From: Mesorhizobium amorphae CCNWGS0123
GTDB taxonomy: Bacteria; Pseudomonadota; Alphaproteobacteria; Rhizobiales; Rhizobiaceae
Length of the DNA: 64,000 bases
Reading direction: 5' to 3'
NCBI RefSeq assembly: GCF_001686985.1
Contig: NZ_CP015318.1
Coordinates: forward strand, 4,090,001-4,154,000
Part shown: piece after piece, positions 1-8,112 of the stretch
Position numbering within the stretch: the stretch's first letter is position 1
Layout of the letters: each line of letters begins with the position of its first letter
Notes under the pieces: generated by a model
What the model saw: only the letters and a program-made list of their open reading frames with translations
Told to the model about the DNA's origin: nothing
Database searches by the model: none
Translations under genes and position numbers: made by a program

Positions 1-18
1 GAAAAATCCCGGACCATG

Positions 19-45
19 AAAAAGCGGGGTCATGCCCCGCTTTTT
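19..45. terminator. Rho-independent terminator after hspQ
   Basis: A perfect 11-bp stem (AAAAAGCGGGG / CCCCGCTTTTT) with a 5-nt loop lies just beyond the hspQ stop codon. It has a run of T on one strand and of A on the other, so it could act in both directions. hspQ reads leftwards into it. Confidence 0.85.
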
Positions 46-58
46 TATTGCTCCCGCG

Positions 59-382
59 TCAGTGTCTCGACTGACGTTTCGGCTGGTAGCGGCCGTCGGG
101 CCGTTTGTCGAACATCTCGCGGATCTGCGGATGCCGGACCGGTTCGCCCGACTGGTCCTCGAGCAGGTTCTGCTCGGACACATAGGCGATGTATTCCGTC
201 TCCGAGTTTTCGGCCAGCAGATGGTAGAAAGGCTGGTCCTTGCGCGGCCGCACGTCGGCCGGGATCGCCTCGTACCACTCCTCGGTGTTGGCGAATTGCG
301 GATCGACATCGAAGATCACGCCGCGGAACGGAAACAGCCGGTGGCGGACCACTTGTCCGATCGAGAATTTGGCCGTTTTCAT
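59..382 (-). CDS. hspQ: Heat shock protein HspQ
   Basis: 107-residue protein of the HspQ/YccV family. In enterobacteria HspQ is a small heat-shock protein that binds hemimethylated DNA and acts as an adaptor for Lon-dependent proteolysis; that role is known for the family and not visible here. The N-terminal KFSIGQVVRHRLFPFRGVIFDVDP block and the WYEAIP and QPFYHLLAE segments are family hallmarks, and the length fits. I chose the ATG at 382 because the protein then starts MKTAKFSIG like its relatives; a GTG 12 nt upstream would add four residues. It stands alone on the minus strand and ends at a strong hairpin. Confidence 0.92.
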   Translation of the reverse strand: MKTAKFSIGQVVRHRLFPFRGVIFDVDPQFANTEEWYEAIPADVRPRKDQPFYHLLAENSETEYIAYVSEQNLLEDQSGEPVRHPQIREMFDKRPDGRYQPKRQSRH

Positions 383-603
383 CGTACTCACCACTTAAGT
401 CTTCAAGGCGACGCGAAGACGCCCTAAGACCTTGAATCTACACAACCCGCCACCAAAATCGAGCCCCACTTTAGGGTGAGTGGGTGCTATTTGACGCAGA
501 CGCTCCTTCAATTCAATCCCGAAGCGCTTGACGTCTGGTCAAGCAACGTACCATCCGGTCCAGAGGTTTCGGGACGGGGCAAGAATGTCCGATGTCGGCC
601 TGG

Positions 604-1815
604 TTACCGACGGACCTGTTTCCTGAAGCCCCCAGTGAGCGCCTGGAAGCCACTGCCCGGCCGCAGCCCCTCACGCATGAAGAAGGCGCGCAGCGGTGCG
701 AAGCTGCCAAGCACGCTGAGACCGGCACTGCGCGCCATCTGCGCCGGCAGCATGTCCGACAGCAGCGACCTGTTGAGCAGATTGACCGCACCGCTGCGCG
801 CCAATATGTCGGGCCGCCGCCTGGAATCATAGGCCGCAAGGCTCATCCTGGAGCCTGGATCGGTTCGATTTTCGCAAGCGATTCCAATCAGGTCGTCGAT
901 ATCCCTGATACCGAGATTGAGACCTTGTGCGCCGATCGGCGGGAAAACATGCGCGGCTTCACCGACCAGCGCGACACGGTTCTGCGCGAAACGCCCGGGT
1001 GACGCCGCCGACAGAGGGTAGACCTGCCGGCCAGGCTCAACGGAGACCCGGCCCAGCATCGACTGCATCTGCTCCTCGACGCGCTGTGAAAGCGTGTCGT
1101 CATCGAGTGCCGCAAGCTCTTTCGCCGTTTCCGGCTTTACCACCCAGACAAGGCTGGAGCGGTTGCCGGGCAGGGGAACCTGCGTGAACGGACCGGTTTC
1201 GGTGTGGAATTCGGTCGAGGTGAAGGCATGCTCGCTACGATGGCTGAAATTGAGGACGAGCGCTGCCTGCGGATAGGGCCGCACGGAGGCCGGGATGCCT
1301 GCCGCCTCGCGCGCCGGCGACAGGCGCCCATCGGCGGCAACCGCCAGCGATGCCGAAACCTCGCTGCCATCGGCCAATGTCGCATGCGCATGGCCGGCGT
1401 CGAGGCGCCAGCTCTCAACCATCGACTTCCGCCAGTCGATGCCGGGATGCGCGGCAACCGCCTTGGCAAGGGCGGGGAGAAGAACACTGTTGGGCAGGTT
1501 CAGGCCGAACTGCTCCTCGCCGATTTCGGTCGCGCGGAAGGTGACCGTCGGGCTGCGGATCAGTCGTCCGGTTGCATCGACGATGCGCATCACCTTCAGC
1601 GCCGCCGCCTTCGGCTTGAGGTCGGCGAGCACGCCCAGCCGCTCGAGCACCGCAAGGGCAGGGTTCATCAGGGCGGTGGTGCGACCATCGGCGCCGGCAG
1701 CTTCCGGGCCGACCAGCGTCACCGGAAAGCCTGCTTCGGCAAAGCCGAGCGCGGCGATCAGGCCGGCCGGGCCGCTGCCGGCTACCAGTATTCGCGCTGT
1801 TTCCTGATGGTCCAA
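604..1815 (-). CDS. UbiH/COQ6-family FAD-dependent hydroxylase
   Basis: About 403 residues. This is a class A flavoprotein monooxygenase of the UbiH/UbiF/VisC/COQ6 group, whose members hydroxylate the ring of ubiquinone precursors at the membrane. Visible motifs are the Rossmann GSGPAG near residue 15, a DG motif (AADGRLSPAR) near 165, and the second FAD motif (LVGEAAHVFPPIGAQGLNLG) near 285-303. No ATG fits the N-terminus. TTG at 1815 follows GGAAG, gives LDHQETARILVAGSG and avoids overlap with the divergent gene; TTG at 1857 is the alternative. Rhizobia carry a broad-specificity hydroxylase often named UbiL, but I cannot fix the ring position from sequence. Confidence 0.88.
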   Translation of the reverse strand: MDHQETARILVAGSGPAGLIAALGFAEAGFPVTLVGPEAAGADGRTTALMNPALAVLERLGVLADLKPKAAALKVMRIVDATGRLIRSPTVTFRATEIGEEQFGLNLPNSVLLPALAKAVAAHPGIDWRKSMVESWRLDAGHAHATLADGSEVSASLAVAADGRLSPAREAAGIPASVRPYPQAALVLNFSHRSEHAFTSTEFHTETGPFTQVPLPGNRSSLVWVVKPETAKELAALDDDTLSQRVEEQMQSMLGRVSVEPGRQVYPLSAASPGRFAQNRVALVGEAAHVFPPIGAQGLNLGIRDIDDLIGIACENRTDPGSRMSLAAYDSRRRPDILARSGAVNLLNRSLLSDMLPAQMARSAGLSVLGSFAPLRAFFMREGLRPGSGFQALTGGFRKQVRR

Positions 1816-1874
1816 TTTCGGCTTCCGGATCGCAATTGAGGCCCAACCGGCCGCCAATCTGTATAGGCCCGATC

Positions 1875-2804
1875 ATGCGGCTTGATCAACGCGGCGATTC
1901 GGCCCATTCGATTGCCATGAGCGACGACTTCAGCCATCTCGACCGGGCCGGCCGCGCCACCGCAGGCGTCGCGCGCAATCCCCGGCTGGCGGTGACCGTC
2001 AGCGTCGGCATGGGCATCGCCTTTGCCTGGGCCATTCTCGGCGCGATGGCGATCCGCGGCGCCGAAAGCCGCTTTGCCGGCGCCGATGCGCCCGGCGATA
2101 CAGTGCTCAGATATCTGCCGCGGCTGCCGCTGCCGGATTTTCTCGACCGGTTCTTTGCTCTTTGCCTTGCGCCTGCACCGCTTGCCGGAGCGGCAGCGAT
2201 ACAAGCCCTGGCGCTGATGTCGATGTGGTTCCTGATGGCGGTGGCGACGATGCTGCCCTCGGCGGCACCCATGATCCGCACCTATTGCGAGATCGCCGAC
2301 ACGGCGCGGATCAAGGGCGAGCCGGTCGTCCACCCGCTCGTTCTGGTCGCCGGCTATCTCGGCATATGGCTGGTTGCGTCGACGCTGTTTGCCGCGCTGA
2401 CGCTCGGCGTCCACGCATTCGCTGCGTCCGGGCAGATGCTCGATCCGGCGGTTGGAATTGCCGGCGCGCTCGCCCTGCTGATTGCCGGCCTCTACCAGTT
2501 CAGCGGCCTGAAGGAAGCCTGCCTGACAAAGTGCCGGAACCCGTTCTCGATCCTGTTTGCCAACTGGAGCGCAAAACCCTTGCGCATCTTCAGGCTCGGC
2601 ATGCAGCAAGGCGTATGGTGCCTTGGCTGCTGCTGGGCGCTGATGCTGGTGATGTTCGCCGTAGGCGCCATGAACGTCTTCTGGATGGCGCTGATCGGCC
2701 TGTTCACCCTGATCGAAAAACAGACAGCGGGCAGGATGCCAAGCCGGGTTGCCGGTGCGATACTGCTTGTGTGGGCAACCGCGCTGCTATTAGTCTCGGC
2801 CTGA
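1875..2804 (+). CDS. DUF2182 multi-pass membrane protein with cysteine motifs
   Basis: About 309 residues with roughly six hydrophobic spans. The MSMWFLMAVATMLPSAAPM segment, a CxxxC (KEACLTKCRNP, C216/C220) and a CxxCC (GVWCLGCCWALM, C249/C252/C253) are what I recall of the DUF2182 family, described only as predicted metal-binding membrane proteins. Methionine- and cysteine-rich membrane segments suggest copper or another soft metal; that is inference. ATG at 1875 has a weak AGG upstream; ATG at 1917 (MSDDFSHL) is an equally plausible start. It is followed 15 nt later by a DUF1326 gene, a pairing that recurs in other proteobacteria, and then by pcs, so the three look like one operon. Confidence 0.85.
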   Translation: MRLDQRGDSAHSIAMSDDFSHLDRAGRATAGVARNPRLAVTVSVGMGIAFAWAILGAMAIRGAESRFAGADAPGDTVLRYLPRLPLPDFLDRFFALCLAPAPLAGAAAIQALALMSMWFLMAVATMLPSAAPMIRTYCEIADTARIKGEPVVHPLVLVAGYLGIWLVASTLFAALTLGVHAFAASGQMLDPAVGIAGALALLIAGLYQFSGLKEACLTKCRNPFSILFANWSAKPLRIFRLGMQQGVWCLGCCWALMLVMFAVGAMNVFWMALIGLFTLIEKQTAGRMPSRVAGAILLVWATALLLVSA

Positions 2805-2819
2805 GGGGGAGAGAATTCG

Positions 2820-3434
2820 ATGAGCGACCAGGGCTGGGCAATGAAGGGAGAGCTCGTACTCTCCTGCAATTGCACGGTTTTTTGCCCTTGCGTCTTGTCT
2901 CTCGGCGGGCATCCGCCGACGGAGGGCTATTGTCAGACCTGGGCCGGATTCCGCATCGATGCCGGCCATTTCGGCGAGGTCGACCTCTCCGGCCTCAATC
3001 TCGGGCTGATCATGGAAATTCCCGGCTATATGAGCCGCGGCAACTGGACCGCCGGCCTGTTCATCGACAAGCGCGCCTCGGTCTACGCGGTCAAGGCGCT
3101 GACCAGGATATTCACCGGCAAGGCCGGCGGAACCACCTCGCTGCTCTCCATCCTGGTCGGAAAATTCCTCGGCGTCGAACAGGTGCCGATCAGCTATGAG
3201 ACGCGTGACAAGACGCGCATCTTCCAGATACCGAAGATCATCGACGGGGCGGTGACGCCGGTTCCCGGCAAGGATCGCGAGAAGGATACGGTGATCAGCA
3301 ACTCCGAATACTGGATCGCGCCGGAAATCATCGTGGCGAAGTCCGACAAGAGCAAGATGCGGGCCTTCGGCCGCAACTGGAACTTTGCCGGCCGCTCGGC
3401 CGAAATCTGCAAGCTGGACTGGCGCGGCCCGTGA
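2820..3434 (+). CDS. DUF1326 cysteine-rich protein
   Basis: 204 residues and no signal peptide. The N-terminus carries C16-x-C18-x3-C22-x-C24 (SCNCTVFCPC) plus C38, an arrangement that looks like a soft-metal or Fe-S ligand set. The rest is a beta-rich domain without a recognised catalytic motif. The ATG at 2820 has a good GGGGGAGAG ribosome site. It sits 15 nt after the DUF2182 gene and overlaps the pcs start by 4 nt, so translation is probably coupled. Function is unknown; partnership with the DUF2182 membrane protein is inferred from adjacency here and from recollection of the same pairing elsewhere. Confidence 0.85.
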   Translation: MSDQGWAMKGELVLSCNCTVFCPCVLSLGGHPPTEGYCQTWAGFRIDAGHFGEVDLSGLNLGLIMEIPGYMSRGNWTAGLFIDKRASVYAVKALTRIFTGKAGGTTSLLSILVGKFLGVEQVPISYETRDKTRIFQIPKIIDGAVTPVPGKDREKDTVISNSEYWIAPEIIVAKSDKSKMRAFGRNWNFAGRSAEICKLDWRGP

Positions 3435-4273
3435 GCAAGAACACATCGGCCAGGAAAACGGCCAAGAAAATCGCGGACCGGATTCCGCGGCCGAAGAAGA
3501 AAGTCACCTGGCCGCAGGCGCGCGCGTTTTCGGTCCATCTCTTGACCGCGTCGGGTTCGTTCCTGGCGTTCCTGTCGCTGGTCGCGGCAAGCGAGCAGCG
3601 CTGGACGGCGATGTTCTGGTGGCTCGGCCTGGCACTGTTCGTCGATGGCATCGACGGCCCGATCGCCAGGAAGCTCGAGGTCAAGGAAATCCTGCCGACC
3701 TGGTCGGGCGAAATGCTCGACAACATCATCGACTACGTCACTTATGTGCTTATCCCGGCCTTCGCGCTCTATCAGCGCGGCTTCATGGGCGAGGGTCTGT
3801 CGTTCCTGTCGGCGGCCATCATCGTCGTATCCAGCGCCATCTACTATGCCGACACCGGCATGAAGACGAAGGAGAATTTCTTCAAGGGCTTCCCGGTCGT
3901 CTGGAACATGGTGGTGTTCACGCTGTTCGTCATCGAACCGGGACAATGGGTTTCCTTCGGCGTGGTCGTGGCTGCCGGCATTCTCACCTTCGTGCCGATC
4001 AACTTCATCCATCCGGTGCGCGTGGTGCGGCTGCGGCCGATCAATCTCGGCATGACGCTTTTGTGGTGCGCCTTTGGCGCGCTGGCGCTGGCACAGGCCG
4101 CACTCGCCGCCTTCTACGACCAGATCGGCGTGCTCGGCGAACAGGTCAGCGACTTCACCAAGATTGGCATCACCGTGACCGGACTTTACCTGGCAAGCAT
4201 CGGCGCTATCATGCAGTTCTTTCCAAATCTCGGCGCCAAGCCCGGCGCCGGAAAGACTGATCCCAAGGCCTGA
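3431..4273 (+). CDS. pcs: Phosphatidylcholine synthase (CDP-diacylglycerol-choline O-phosphatidyltransferase)
   Basis: 280 residues. Pcs condenses choline with CDP-diacylglycerol to make phosphatidylcholine in the inner membrane, a pathway found mainly in rhizobia, Brucella, Pseudomonas and relatives. The CDP-alcohol phosphatidyltransferase signature runs from D72 to D101 (DGIDGPIAR, 12 residues, GEMLDNIID), and the 12-residue gap matches the Pcs version of the motif. About eight hydrophobic spans follow a basic N-terminus. It starts at a GTG overlapping the DUF1326 stop codon (GTGA), so it is the last gene of a three-gene operon. Phosphatidylcholine is often needed for host interaction, which fits a rhizobial source. 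Confidence 0.93.
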   Translation: MSKNTSARKTAKKIADRIPRPKKKVTWPQARAFSVHLLTASGSFLAFLSLVAASEQRWTAMFWWLGLALFVDGIDGPIARKLEVKEILPTWSGEMLDNIIDYVTYVLIPAFALYQRGFMGEGLSFLSAAIIVVSSAIYYADTGMKTKENFFKGFPVVWNMVVFTLFVIEPGQWVSFGVVVAAGILTFVPINFIHPVRVVRLRPINLGMTLLWCAFGALALAQAALAAFYDQIGVLGEQVSDFTKIGITVTGLYLASIGAIMQFFPNLGAKPGAGKTDPKA

Positions 4274-4314
4274 CAGCCGCCCCAGGCGAGCCGTATCCCA
4301 AGAGAGACCAATCG

Positions 4315-5292
4315 ATGCCCAAAGCAGTCCGCATCCACGCCCATGGCGGTCCGGAGGTTATGACCTATGAGGACGCCGATCCGGGACAACCCGGTGCCGG
4401 ACAGATCCTGATCCAGCACACCGCGATCGGCCTTAATTTCATCGATGTCTACCACCGCTCGGGCCTCTATCCGCCGCCCGGCGGGTTTCCGCTGATCCCA
4501 GGCGGCGAGGCGGCCGGCGAGGTGCTGGAAGTCGGTGCCGACGTCGACTGGCTAAAGCCGGGCGATCGCGTCGCCTATGCCGTCAATGTCGGCGCCTATG
4601 CCGAGCAGCGCGTGGTTGCCGCCGACCGTGTTGTGAAAGTGCCGGACGGCATCAGCGACGAGCAGGCCGCCGCCATGATGCTGAAGGGCATGACGGCCGA
4701 ATACCTTTTGCGCCGCACCTTCAAGGTTAAGGCCGGCGACACCATCCTGTTTCACGCTGCGGCCGGCGGCGTCGGCCTGATCCTCGGACAATGGGCCAGG
4801 CATCTCGGCGCGACCGTCATCGGCACAGCCAGTTCCGCCGACAAGATCGAGCTCGCCAAGGCGCATGGCTTCGACCATGTCATCAACTACAAGGAGCAGG
4901 ACTTTGTCGCCGGCGTCGCCGCCATCACCGGCGGCAGGAAATGCGACGTGGTCTACGATTCCGTCGGCAACGATACATTCCCGGCTTCGCTCGACTGCCT
5001 GAGGCCGCTCGGCACGTTCGTCAGCTTCGGTCAGTCGTCCGGGCCGATCCCACCGTTCAGCATGTCACTGCTGGCGCAAAAGGGCTCGCTGTTCGCCACC
5101 AGGCCGACGCTGTTCGTCTACAATGCCAAGCGCGAGGACCTCGAAGCCTCAGCCGCGGCATTGTTCGACGTGGTCTTGAGCGGCGCGGTCAAGATCAGGA
5201 TCAACCAGCGCTATTCGCTTAAAGACGCCGGCAAGGCGCACTCCGATCTCGAGGGCCGCAGGACGACCGGAACAACCATTCTCATCCCTTAG
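4315..5292 (+). CDS. NADPH:quinone oxidoreductase (zeta-crystallin type)
   Basis: 325 residues, normal length for the quinone oxidoreductase branch of zinc-free medium-chain dehydrogenases (Qor). Features are the GroES-like N-terminus (MPKAVRIHAHGGPEVM), a GLNFIDVYHRSGLYP block, and the NADPH-binding loop AAAGGVGLILGQWARHLGATVIGTASS at about 145-170. No zinc-binding cysteines are seen, as expected. It probably reduces quinones in the cytoplasm. It follows pcs by 42 nt and may be cotranscribed; the next gene is 145 nt away behind inverted repeats and looks separately controlled. Confidence 0.88.
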   Translation: MPKAVRIHAHGGPEVMTYEDADPGQPGAGQILIQHTAIGLNFIDVYHRSGLYPPPGGFPLIPGGEAAGEVLEVGADVDWLKPGDRVAYAVNVGAYAEQRVVAADRVVKVPDGISDEQAAAMMLKGMTAEYLLRRTFKVKAGDTILFHAAAGGVGLILGQWARHLGATVIGTASSADKIELAKAHGFDHVINYKEQDFVAGVAAITGGRKCDVVYDSVGNDTFPASLDCLRPLGTFVSFGQSSGPIPPFSMSLLAQKGSLFATRPTLFVYNAKREDLEASAAALFDVVLSGAVKIRINQRYSLKDAGKAHSDLEGRRTTGTTILIP

Positions 5293-5332
5293 TCCCGTCT
5301 GCCTTGCTATCCCTTGAGTTTCCGCTGAAATT

Positions 5333-5349
5333 CTTGAAGCTCTTTCAAG
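5333..5349. promoter_or_regulatory. Inverted repeat CTTGAA-N5-TTCAAG upstream of the BMP transporter
   Basis: Perfect 6-bp arms with a 5-nt spacer, about 90 nt before the ATPase start. It could be an operator or part of a promoter. The regulator is unknown. Confidence 0.35.
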
Positions 5350-5411
5350 TCGTGTGCCGCTTTCCGACGGGAGGCGGCAGCGCATACCATGCTTGCGGGA
5401 ACACAGAACAT

Positions 5412-5427
5412 ATCTGGCAAACCAGAT
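5412..5427. promoter_or_regulatory. Palindrome ATCTGG-CAAA-CCAGAT abutting the ribosome site
   Basis: A perfect 6-bp inverted repeat with a 4-nt centre ends directly against the GGGAGG ribosome site (5428-5433) of the BMP ATPase gene. It could be a DNA operator for a repressor that blocks early transcription, or an RNA hairpin that affects initiation. It also argues against the in-frame ATG at 5426 as the start. Confidence 0.45.
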
Positions 5428-5437
5428 GGGAGGCACT

Positions 5438-7003
5438 GTGAGTGCAAATCATGACGGCACGACCCTGCTTGAGGTTCGTGGACTGACCAAGATATTCGGC
5501 ACGCTGACGGCGTGCGACCATGTCGATCTCAACATCGCCAAGGGTGAGATCCACGCATTGCTCGGCGAGAACGGCGCCGGCAAGTCGACGCTGGTCAAGA
5601 TGCTGTTCGGCTCGCTCGAGCCCAATTCAGGCGAGATCTTCTGGAACGGCCAGGCAGTCAGGATCACCAGTCCGGGCGCCGCCAAGAAACTCGGCATCGG
5701 CATGGTTTTCCAGCATTTTTCACTGTTCGAGGCGCTGACCGCGGCCGAGAACATTGCGCTGTCGCTGGACGACGGCTCGCCGATCAGCAGCATTGCGGCG
5801 AAGGCGAGGGCGCTTTCCTATAGCTACGGCTTGCCGCTCGATCCGGAATCGCTGGTTGGCGATCTTTCGGTCGGCGAACGCCAGCGTATCGAGATCATCC
5901 GCTGCCTGCTGCAGACGCCGCAGCTCATCATCCTCGACGAACCGACCTCGGTGCTGACGCCGCAGGAGGCCGACAAGCTGTTCGAAACGCTCGAGCGGCT
6001 GCGCTCGGAAGGCAAGTCCATCCTCTACATTTCGCACCGGCTGGAAGAGGTGAAGCGCATCTGCGACCGCGCCACCGTGCTGCGCCACGGCAAGGTGGTC
6101 GGCCACTGCAATCCGCGCCAGGAAACAGCTTCATCGCTGGCCCGCATGATGGTCGGCAACGAGGTGAAAGCGGTGGTTCGTGCGCCGGCTGAAGGCATCG
6201 AGACCGCGCCGGCACTGCTCGATATCCGTGCCCTGACCCGCAAGCCGGCAACGCCGTTCTCGATCCCGCTCAAGAACATCAATCTGAGGGTGCGCGCCGG
6301 CGAGGTGATCGGCATCGCAGGCGTGGCCGGCAACGGCCAGGGCGAATTCTTCGAATCCGTCTCCGGCGAGGTGCTGCAGCAGGATGCCGGCTCGGTGCGC
6401 ATTCGCGGCAAGGATGCCGGCGGCCTCACCATCACCGGCAGGCGGTTGATGGGCGCTGCCTTCGTGCCCGAAGAGCGGCTTGGCCATGGTGCAGCACCCC
6501 GCATGAAATTGTCGGAAAACCTGCTCCTGTCGCGCCACGCCACCGACGGCAAGGCTTTTGTCGGCTCCGGCGGCATGGTCAAAAGCAGTGCGGTCTACAG
6601 CGCCGCCCAGCGCATCATAGAAGCGATGGACGTGCGCAAGAGCGCGCCGGATCCGGAAGCCGCTGCACTTTCCGGCGGCAATCTGCAGAAATTCATCGTC
6701 GGCCGCGAGCTCGACCGCAGGCCGAGCGTGATGGTGGTCAACCAACCAACCTGGGGTGTCGACGCCGGTGCGGCCGCGCATATCCGCCAGGCGCTTATCG
6801 AACTGGCCCGCAGCGGCTCGGCCGTGCTGGTGATCAGTCAGGACCTCGACGAATTGTTCGAGATTTCGGACGCCATCGCGGTCATGCACAATGGCGAATT
6901 GTCGAAGCCGCTGCCGATCGCCGAAGCCACATTCGAGAAGATCGGACTGCTGATGGGCGGTGCCGAACCCGGCCACGCCGAACACACGCTGGAGACGGCA
7001 TGA
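5438..7003 (+). CDS. BMP-type ABC transporter ATP-binding protein (duplicated ATPase)
   Basis: 521 residues with two ABC domains, the layout of sugar- and nucleoside-class importers. Domain 1 has an intact Walker A (GENGAGKST, 43-51), signature LSVGERQRIEII and Walker B LIILDEPT. Domain 2 has a degenerate P-loop (GVAGNGQGE), signature LSGGNLQKFIVGREL and an atypical Walker B (VMVVNQPTWGVD), as is usual for this class. I chose GTG 5438 because GGGAGG lies 4 nt upstream; ATG 5426 lacks a site. Its stop overlaps the first permease (ATGA). With both permeases and the binding protein it forms one importer, likely for purine nucleosides or related compounds by family analogy. Confidence 0.92.
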   Translation: MSANHDGTTLLEVRGLTKIFGTLTACDHVDLNIAKGEIHALLGENGAGKSTLVKMLFGSLEPNSGEIFWNGQAVRITSPGAAKKLGIGMVFQHFSLFEALTAAENIALSLDDGSPISSIAAKARALSYSYGLPLDPESLVGDLSVGERQRIEIIRCLLQTPQLIILDEPTSVLTPQEADKLFETLERLRSEGKSILYISHRLEEVKRICDRATVLRHGKVVGHCNPRQETASSLARMMVGNEVKAVVRAPAEGIETAPALLDIRALTRKPATPFSIPLKNINLRVRAGEVIGIAGVAGNGQGEFFESVSGEVLQQDAGSVRIRGKDAGGLTITGRRLMGAAFVPEERLGHGAAPRMKLSENLLLSRHATDGKAFVGSGGMVKSSAVYSAAQRIIEAMDVRKSAPDPEAAALSGGNLQKFIVGRELDRRPSVMVVNQPTWGVDAGAAAHIRQALIELARSGSAVLVISQDLDELFEISDAIAVMHNGELSKPLPIAEATFEKIGLLMGGAEPGHAEHTLETA

Positions 7004-8112
7004 TGCGCCTCGAACTCGTCAAACGCCCGCAGCGCTCCATGCTGTTTTCGGCGCTGTCGCCCTTCATCGCCTTCGGGCTGACGATCGTCGCCGGCGCCAT
7101 CATGTTCGCGCTGCTCGGCGTCAACCCGCTGAGCGCGTTTCGTATCTATTTCATCGAGCCGATCAGCCAGGTCTGGCAGCTGCATGAACTGGCGATCAAG
7201 GCTGCGCCCTTGATCCTGATCGCGGTCGGCCTGTCGGTTTGCTTCAAGGCCAATATCTGGAACATCGGCGCCGAGGGCCAGTTCATCCTGGGCGCCATTG
7301 TCGGTTCGATTATCCCGGTGTTTTTTCCTCAGTTCGAGGGACCGCTGGTGCTGCCGCTGATGCTTCTGTTCGGCATGGTCGGCGGCGCCGCCTATGCGGC
7401 AATCCCGGCTTTGCTGAAGACGCGCTTCGGCACCAACGAGATCCTGACCAGCCTGATGCTGGTCTATGTCGCCCAGCTCTTCCTCGACTGGCTGGTTCGT
7501 GGCCCATGGCGCGATCCGCAGGGCCATGGTTTCCCGCAGACCATTCAGTTCAACGACTCGGCCATCCTGCCGGAATTGATGCCGGATGCCGGCCGCGCCA
7601 ACTGGGGCTTCGTCTTCGCGCTGGTCGCGGCGGTGGCGATCTGGATCCTGATGAGTCGCATGCTGAAGGGTTTCGAGGTCCGCGTGCTCGGCTCGAGCCC
7701 GAGGGCAGGGCGCTTCGCCGGCTTCGGCCTCAACCGCATGGTCTTCTTCGCCTTCCTGTTGTCGGGTGCGCTGGCCGGGCTTGCCGGCATCTCGGAAGTC
7801 TCCGGCGCCATCGGTCAGCTGCAGCCGGTGATCTCACCCGGCTACGGTTTCACCGCCATCATCGTGGCCTTCCTCGGCCGGCTCAATCCGCTCGGCATCG
7901 TCGCCGCGGGCCTGGTGCTGGCGCTGACCTATCTCGGCGGCGAGGCGGTGCAGAGCGCGCTCGGCATCTCCGACAAGGTGGCACGTGTGTTCCAGGGCAT
8001 GCTTTTGTTCTTCGTGCTCGGCTGCGACACGCTCATTCACTACCGCATTCGTCTGATCGGATTGGCCGCGCCGAAACTCGAGGCCGCGCCGAAGTTGAAG
8101 GAAGCCCGCTGA
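7000..8112 (+). CDS. BMP-type ABC transporter permease 1
   Basis: 370 residues and about ten hydrophobic spans. It resembles the NupP/YufP-type permease of BMP systems: NIWNIGAEGQFILGAI, an LLKTRFGTNEILTSLMLVYVA loop facing the ATPase, and AGLAGISEVSGAIGQLQPVISPGYGFTAIIVAFLGR near the C-terminus. The start overlaps the ATPase stop by 4 nt; an adjacent in-frame ATG at 7003 is equally possible. Its stop shares one base with the next permease start, so the three genes are translationally coupled. Confidence 0.92.
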   Translation: MMRLELVKRPQRSMLFSALSPFIAFGLTIVAGAIMFALLGVNPLSAFRIYFIEPISQVWQLHELAIKAAPLILIAVGLSVCFKANIWNIGAEGQFILGAIVGSIIPVFFPQFEGPLVLPLMLLFGMVGGAAYAAIPALLKTRFGTNEILTSLMLVYVAQLFLDWLVRGPWRDPQGHGFPQTIQFNDSAILPELMPDAGRANWGFVFALVAAVAIWILMSRMLKGFEVRVLGSSPRAGRFAGFGLNRMVFFAFLLSGALAGLAGISEVSGAIGQLQPVISPGYGFTAIIVAFLGRLNPLGIVAAGLVLALTYLGGEAVQSALGISDKVARVFQGMLLFFVLGCDTLIHYRIRLIGLAAPKLEAAPKLKEAR

